Virus record (IMG/VR): IMGVR_UViG_3300045926_000040
Span: 1 to 24,784 of that record
DNA: 24,784 nt
Reading direction: 5' to 3' (one strand)
DNA from: a virus
In this document: positions 21,811 through 24,784 of the stretch, in pieces
Layout: each line of letters starts with the position of its first letter
Position numbering within the stretch: position 1 is the stretch's first letter
The notes under the pieces: generated by a model
What the model saw: the letters and a program-made list of their open reading frames with translations, nothing else
The model's database searches: none
What the model was told of the DNA's origin: nothing
Translations under genes and position numbers: made by a program

Positions 21811-22169
21811 CAGACGATGATCTTGTCAACGCATTTCAGGTAGGACCATTCTGGGCGGCTTACCATCCGCATCAACTCCTTCGGGTCATTGATGTCCACG
21901 CCCTCCACGTGCCACTTGAGGAGGATGGCATCCGGGATGTGGGCCGCATGGACCCAGCTCTTCTTGACGCCCTTTTTCCAATGAGCGTCATCCTTCTGCA
22001 GCGCCTTGGACGCCTCGAGTTCCGCATACACCGAATCGAACTCCTGGCGTACCGCCCATTTCTCGCCCTCGCGGCCGTCCGAGGAGAAATAAGTCCGCAC
22101 CCCGCTAAACGGGTCGTAGTCGAGCAGGCGCTCGTACTGGAATGGATGGTCGTTCTTGATGATTTTCAT
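21810..22169 (-). CDS. Conserved phage protein next to the capsid gene (119 aa)
   Basis: ATG 22169 is chosen because AGAGAGACC lies just upstream and it overlaps the stop of the zinc-ribbon micro-gene; the frame is open to 22400 but runs into the terminator and capsid gene. The product is charged, with DYDPFSGVRTYFSSDGREGE at 17-36, a helical middle, and a C-terminus with HIPDAILLKWHVEGVDIND and RPEWSYLKCVDKII. It has no membrane segment or enzyme motif. Similar small proteins lie between capsid and tail genes in several phages, but their role is unknown to me. Confidence 0.65.
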   Translation of the reverse strand: MKIIKNDHPFQYERLLDYDPFSGVRTYFSSDGREGEKWAVRQEFDSVYAELEASKALQKDDAHWKKGVKKSWVHAAHIPDAILLKWHVEGVDINDPKELMRMVSRPEWSYLKCVDKIIV

Positions 22170-22264
22170 GTGGTCTCTCTTTTCGGTGCCGGCTGCTTCG
22201 CGCTGCATTTCGGGCAAAAGCGGCCTCGGGCCAAAGGTGAGCTGCATTCCCAGCAGCGCGCCAC
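22166..22264 (-). CDS. Zinc-ribbon micro-protein (32 aa)
   Basis: This frame, too short for usual gene calling, starts at GTG 22264 and stops at TGA 22166-22168, where it overlaps the ATG of the 119-aa gene. The product starts VARCWECSSPLARGRFCPKC, a clean CxxC-x9-CxxC zinc ribbon, and ends with a basic tail. The motif and the overlap are strong evidence that it is real, although no good Shine-Dalgarno is seen before the GTG. It starts 12 bases after the T-run of the capsid terminator, so it depends on readthrough or a separate start site. Similar mini zinc ribbons bind protein or nucleic acid. Confidence 0.6.
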   Translation of the reverse strand: MARCWECSSPLARGRFCPKCSAKQPAPKRETT

Positions 22265-22275
22265 AAACGGCACCG

Positions 22276-22333
22276 AAAAAAGGCCCCCACAGCGCCACGG
22301 CTGGACGTGGCAAGGGAGTTTTGCGTGGGGGCC
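22276..22333 (-). terminator. Intrinsic terminator after the major capsid gene
   Basis: On the minus strand GGCCCCCAC (22333-22325) and GTGGGGGCC (22290-22282) form a perfect 9-bp stem followed by six T residues (22281-22276). A second small hairpin (GCCACG/CGTGGC, about 22294-22311) lies in its loop. It stands 8 bases after the end of the capsid gene, the usual place for a terminator that limits expression beyond the highly expressed capsid gene. Confidence 0.85.
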
Positions 22334-22341
22334 GTGAGTCA

Positions 22342-23361
22342 TTACTTGGCGTAGTTGATATCTCCGACCTTGAAGTGCGCGAACGGGTTCTGCACCACAA
22401 GGCAGGCCTGCAGCCAGACCATGCGTTTCTGCGCGTGGCCGTTGATGGCCAGTTCCTTCTGCGAGAACGGCTGCAGGTACGCGACCCCTACGTAGTCAGG
22501 GTCGATACCGAACAGCACAGAAGTTCGCATGAAGCGATCGGCCTTGATGACGTGCTCGCCGAAGTCGGAGATGTACAAATCAGCACCCCCGATGATCTGC
22601 GCCTGGTCGCGGCTCGGCACCTCGCGGAACCTGGTCGCCACGCCAGAGAACGCGGTGCTGATTTTCTGCTTGCCGCGTGGCGGGACGAGAATCACGCGCG
22701 GGTCGCCGCCGTTGTCGAACGTGTTGGCAATGCAGTTCTTCAGGATCGTTTCCGAGATGGAGCCGGCTGAGGTGGAGTCCGTGGGCGCCGTGATCGGGAA
22801 GCCGTTCGCCGTGGTGAATCCTGGCGTGGTCCCCGCAGCGCCTTCCTGCACGCTCGTACCGTTCGCGGTCTTGATGGTGGCCGCCTGCTGGCCGGAGTAG
22901 CCCAGCCAAGACTCGAGCGACGCCATGAGGGCAGCGGATGCCGCTACACCGGCCGTGCCGGCGTTATTCTGCAGGCACGCGGCCTCAAGGTCGCGCTTAA
23001 GCTCCTTCACGCGCTTTGCCATCTGGTAGGACATCGACCCCACGTTGCCGTAGGAACGCACGGCTTCCTGCGTGTTGGACACGAAGGCGACGCGGTCCAT
23101 CAACTGGCAGTGGTTCTTCAGGTTCACCGCCGGGATGGCGGTGTCGGCCGCAGCGTCGTCACCTTCGATTGTTGCGTTGCCGGCGGTGTGGGCGGACAGC
23201 TCGTCCGTGAGCCACTGATGCAGCCTGTTATCCGCCTTGAGCCGTTTCGCCATCTGCACGAATGGCGTCTCGGTCGGGGAGATCATGTACGCGGCGTCGT
23301 GGAAATCCTCCGCGTTACCGATCGTTTGGTACGTTTGCAGCGTACCGGATGGAACAGTCAT
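22342..23361 (-). CDS. Major capsid protein, SU10/DUF5309 type (339 aa)
   Basis: The 339-aa sequence opens with a segment around DAAYMISPTETPFVQMAKRL (28-47), has VNLKNHCQLMDRVAFVSNTQ and a Gln/Asn-rich helical middle, then VILVPPRGKQKISTAFSG and FGEHVIKADRFMRTSVLFGI, ending in VVQNPFAHFKVGDINYAK. This matches the HK97-fold capsid family first defined on phage SU10. The order scaffold, capsid, terminator fits. ATG 23361 has a GAGAG upstream, 21 bases after the scaffold gene. No delta domain or protease is seen in this part of the window. Confidence 0.88.
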   Translation of the reverse strand: MTVPSGTLQTYQTIGNAEDFHDAAYMISPTETPFVQMAKRLKADNRLHQWLTDELSAHTAGNATIEGDDAAADTAIPAVNLKNHCQLMDRVAFVSNTQEAVRSYGNVGSMSYQMAKRVKELKRDLEAACLQNNAGTAGVAASAALMASLESWLGYSGQQAATIKTANGTSVQEGAAGTTPGFTTANGFPITAPTDSTSAGSISETILKNCIANTFDNGGDPRVILVPPRGKQKISTAFSGVATRFREVPSRDQAQIIGGADLYISDFGEHVIKADRFMRTSVLFGIDPDYVGVAYLQPFSQKELAINGHAQKRMVWLQACLVVQNPFAHFKVGDINYAK

Positions 23362-23382
23362 GGAATTGCTCTCAGCGCATAG

Positions 23383-24477
23383 TTAGCGCCTTACGGGTTG
23401 GATGAACGAGCCCATTACCGCCGCGGCAGCGTCGATATCGTTGCCGTTCTTGGAGAGGGCCGTCCGTGCGTTCTGCGCAGCCTGGGTCTGCGGATTCGGC
23501 TTCTGCTCGCTGGCGCCTCGCTTGAGCACCGGCGGCACGGCCACTACCTTCTTCTCGGCGGTTTCTTTACCCGCCTTGAGAAGGTGGAACTGGTGCGCGT
23601 CGTGAAGCACGCGCATAACGCGCGGGTCGTATACCTCTCCGACCTCGTCGGGCTTGAACCCGTATGTGTCTACGCCACGCTTCAAGAGCGCGCCGTAGAG
23701 TTCATCGCTCCAGCTCGGAATCGCTTCCTTCAGCTTCGCTCTGGATTCCTCAACCGCTTTGTCGAGACGCTCCTTGCGTTCCTTCGACTGCTGACCGAGG
23801 ACCTTTTCGTACTCCATGCGGACCGCTTCCTGTGCCGCATTCACTTCCCGCGCGCGGTTGGAAAGCCGAACGTATTCGTTCGGGTTCTCCGCGGCGAGCC
23901 TGCTCCAGTCCACGTTCGCGAGGTCGGGGGCTGCCGCCTGCAGAACGAACCGGTGCAAAGTTTCAAGGGCGGACAGGTACTGCGTCCGCTCCTTTTCCAT
24001 CGCCTGCTGAGTGTGCGCCTCCACCTGGCGGCGCTGCTCGGCAAGCTCCTGTGTCTTCTGGGTATAGTCGGCCTTGAGCATCCGGCCTTCCCGCAGGTCT
24101 GCGAGAGTGACTTCTTCCTCCCACTCCTTTTCCCCGTTCTTCATGGGGATCTTGAGCTTGATGTCCTTCACCTCGTCCCACTTGACTTCCTCTTGCGCGG
24201 CTTCCTGTTTGGCTTCCTCGGCTGGCTTTTCAGCCTCTGCGGCGGGCTTTTGCTCGGCCGCTTGCTGGGCGGGTGCTTCCGCTGGCTGGTCTGCCACGAA
24301 TCGCCCCTGCGCGTCGCGCGCGCGCTCGGCGCTCTGCACCTGAGGCTCGCTCGGCGGCGCGATGAACCGCGACATGATGTCCTCGTCCGAGGCCGGCACC
24401 GGGCTCGTGAGAGGGAGACTCTGCTGCGGGGCTTCCTGGCTTTGCACGCCTTGCGTGGCTTGCGCGAGTGTGGTCAT
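23383..24477 (-). CDS. Scaffold-like head assembly protein (364 aa)
   Basis: The protein is highly charged and helical. Residues 1-100 are low-complexity, rich in Gln, Ala, Glu and Pro (PAEAPAQQAAEQKPAAEAEK). Residues about 120-250 form a long coiled-coil-like part (REGRMLKADYTQKTQELAEQ and KEAIPSWSDELYGALL). The C-terminus is a short basic segment ending FIQPVRR. Such a layout directly before the capsid gene is that of a scaffold protein, which is present in the prohead and leaves or is cut before packaging. ATG 24477 overlaps the upstream gene as ATGA. Confidence 0.8.
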   Translation of the reverse strand: MTTLAQATQGVQSQEAPQQSLPLTSPVPASDEDIMSRFIAPPSEPQVQSAERARDAQGRFVADQPAEAPAQQAAEQKPAAEAEKPAEEAKQEAAQEEVKWDEVKDIKLKIPMKNGEKEWEEEVTLADLREGRMLKADYTQKTQELAEQRRQVEAHTQQAMEKERTQYLSALETLHRFVLQAAAPDLANVDWSRLAAENPNEYVRLSNRAREVNAAQEAVRMEYEKVLGQQSKERKERLDKAVEESRAKLKEAIPSWSDELYGALLKRGVDTYGFKPDEVGEVYDPRVMRVLHDAHQFHLLKAGKETAEKKVVAVPPVLKRGASEQKPNPQTQAAQNARTALSKNGNDIDAAAAVMGSFIQPVRR

Positions 24478-24773
24478 TTGCTAAAGCGGGAGACGAAGCG
24501 TCTTCCCTTTTCAACGAGTGAAAGTTCTTTTTCCTGAAGCGCGATCTTGCCCGTATTGAGCACTTCCGCCAGCGATTCCTCGAATTTCAGCGCGACCTGA
24601 TACTGCTGCCAAAGCCACTCACGGCCGTCCTTGTCGCGCGCCGGACATGCCGCCCATGTGTCTATGATTTCCTTTTTCATCTTGTTCATGGAGTCCACGT
24701 ACACCGGCGAGGCGAGAATGGAGCGGGCCTCATTGGCGCGGGCGATAGCTTGCTCAACCTGTTCAGGAGACAT
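24474..24773 (-). CDS. Conserved small phage protein upstream of the scaffold gene (99 aa)
   Basis: The 99-aa protein is helical: SPEQVEQAIARANEARSILA, NKMKKEIIDTWAACPARDKD and WLWQQYQVALKFEESLAEVL. Short helical proteins with an AACPxRD-type turn are frequent just before scaffold genes in short-tailed phages, where the portal lies on the other side; the portal itself would be to the right of this window. ATG 24773 is 11 bases from the window edge, so the upstream ribosome binding site is only partly visible. The role is unknown. Confidence 0.65.
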   Translation of the reverse strand: MSPEQVEQAIARANEARSILASPVYVDSMNKMKKEIIDTWAACPARDKDGREWLWQQYQVALKFEESLAEVLNTGKIALQEKELSLVEKGRRFVSRFSK

Positions 24774-24784
24774 GCACCCGCCCG

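Noticed and set aside
23398-24537. Long plus-strand ORF (379 codons) opposite the scaffold gene
   Set aside because: It is the antisense shadow of a GC-rich, Glu/Ala-rich coding sequence. Its product is Leu/Arg-rich with no recognisable motif, and the minus frame has a clear scaffold layout.
1-24784. tRNA genes, CRISPR arrays, insertion sequences, integrase or attachment site
   Set aside because: No cloverleaf, regular short repeats, transposase or recombinase motifs were recognised. The inverted repeat at 6734-6755 alone does not support an attachment site.

Overview
The window is a GC-rich fragment of a tailed double-stranded DNA phage or prophage. The gene set points to a short-tailed (podovirus-type) particle: an SU10-type capsid, a head-tail adaptor, a nozzle-like tail protein and several alanine/glutamine-rich ejection-type proteins, with no tape-measure gene. 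A Gram-negative host is suggested by the lipoprotein in the lysis cassette and by the AGGAG-type ribosome binding sites. No host-derived gene, tRNA or rRNA identifies the host more closely.

Layout. Positions 1-6403 hold about twenty small plus-strand genes, nearly all joined by 4-base ATGA or GTGA overlaps, so they look like one translationally coupled early or accessory operon. Most are unknown. The recognisable ones are a beta-class DNA methyltransferase (3210-3902) and a PP-loop protein of the PAPS-reductase type (3922-4671). Two members (321-521 and 2662-2895) are paralogues. Positions 6404-6858 hold strong GC-rich hairpins and a possible Ash-like reading frame. Two more tiny plus-strand genes follow (6859-7129), and these run tail to tail into the minus-strand block.

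Positions 7105-24773 are a minus-strand late block, read from right to left. It starts with a conserved 99-aa protein, a scaffold-like protein, the major capsid protein and an intrinsic terminator. Next come a micro zinc-ribbon gene and a 119-aa protein. An inserted accessory cassette follows: TPR glycosyltransferase-like protein, HNH endonuclease, two SAM methyltransferases and a GT-B-like glycosyltransferase. Tail assembly then resumes with the adaptor, a fibre carrying a self-cleaving peptidase G2 domain, a nozzle-like protein, small tail genes, three ejection-type proteins and a second tail fibre. The block ends with a compact lysis cassette (single-TM holin candidate, 99-aa M15 endopeptidase, lipoprotein), a DUF1353 protein and a small helix-turn-helix protein. 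One plus-strand membrane-protein ORF (10182-10376) sits inside this block.

The most unusual parts are the sugar/methyl cassette between head and tail genes, the methyltransferase plus PP-loop pair, the micro-genes that are too short for routine calling, and the hairpin-rich convergent junction. All functional assignments come from reading motifs by eye; no database search was run.
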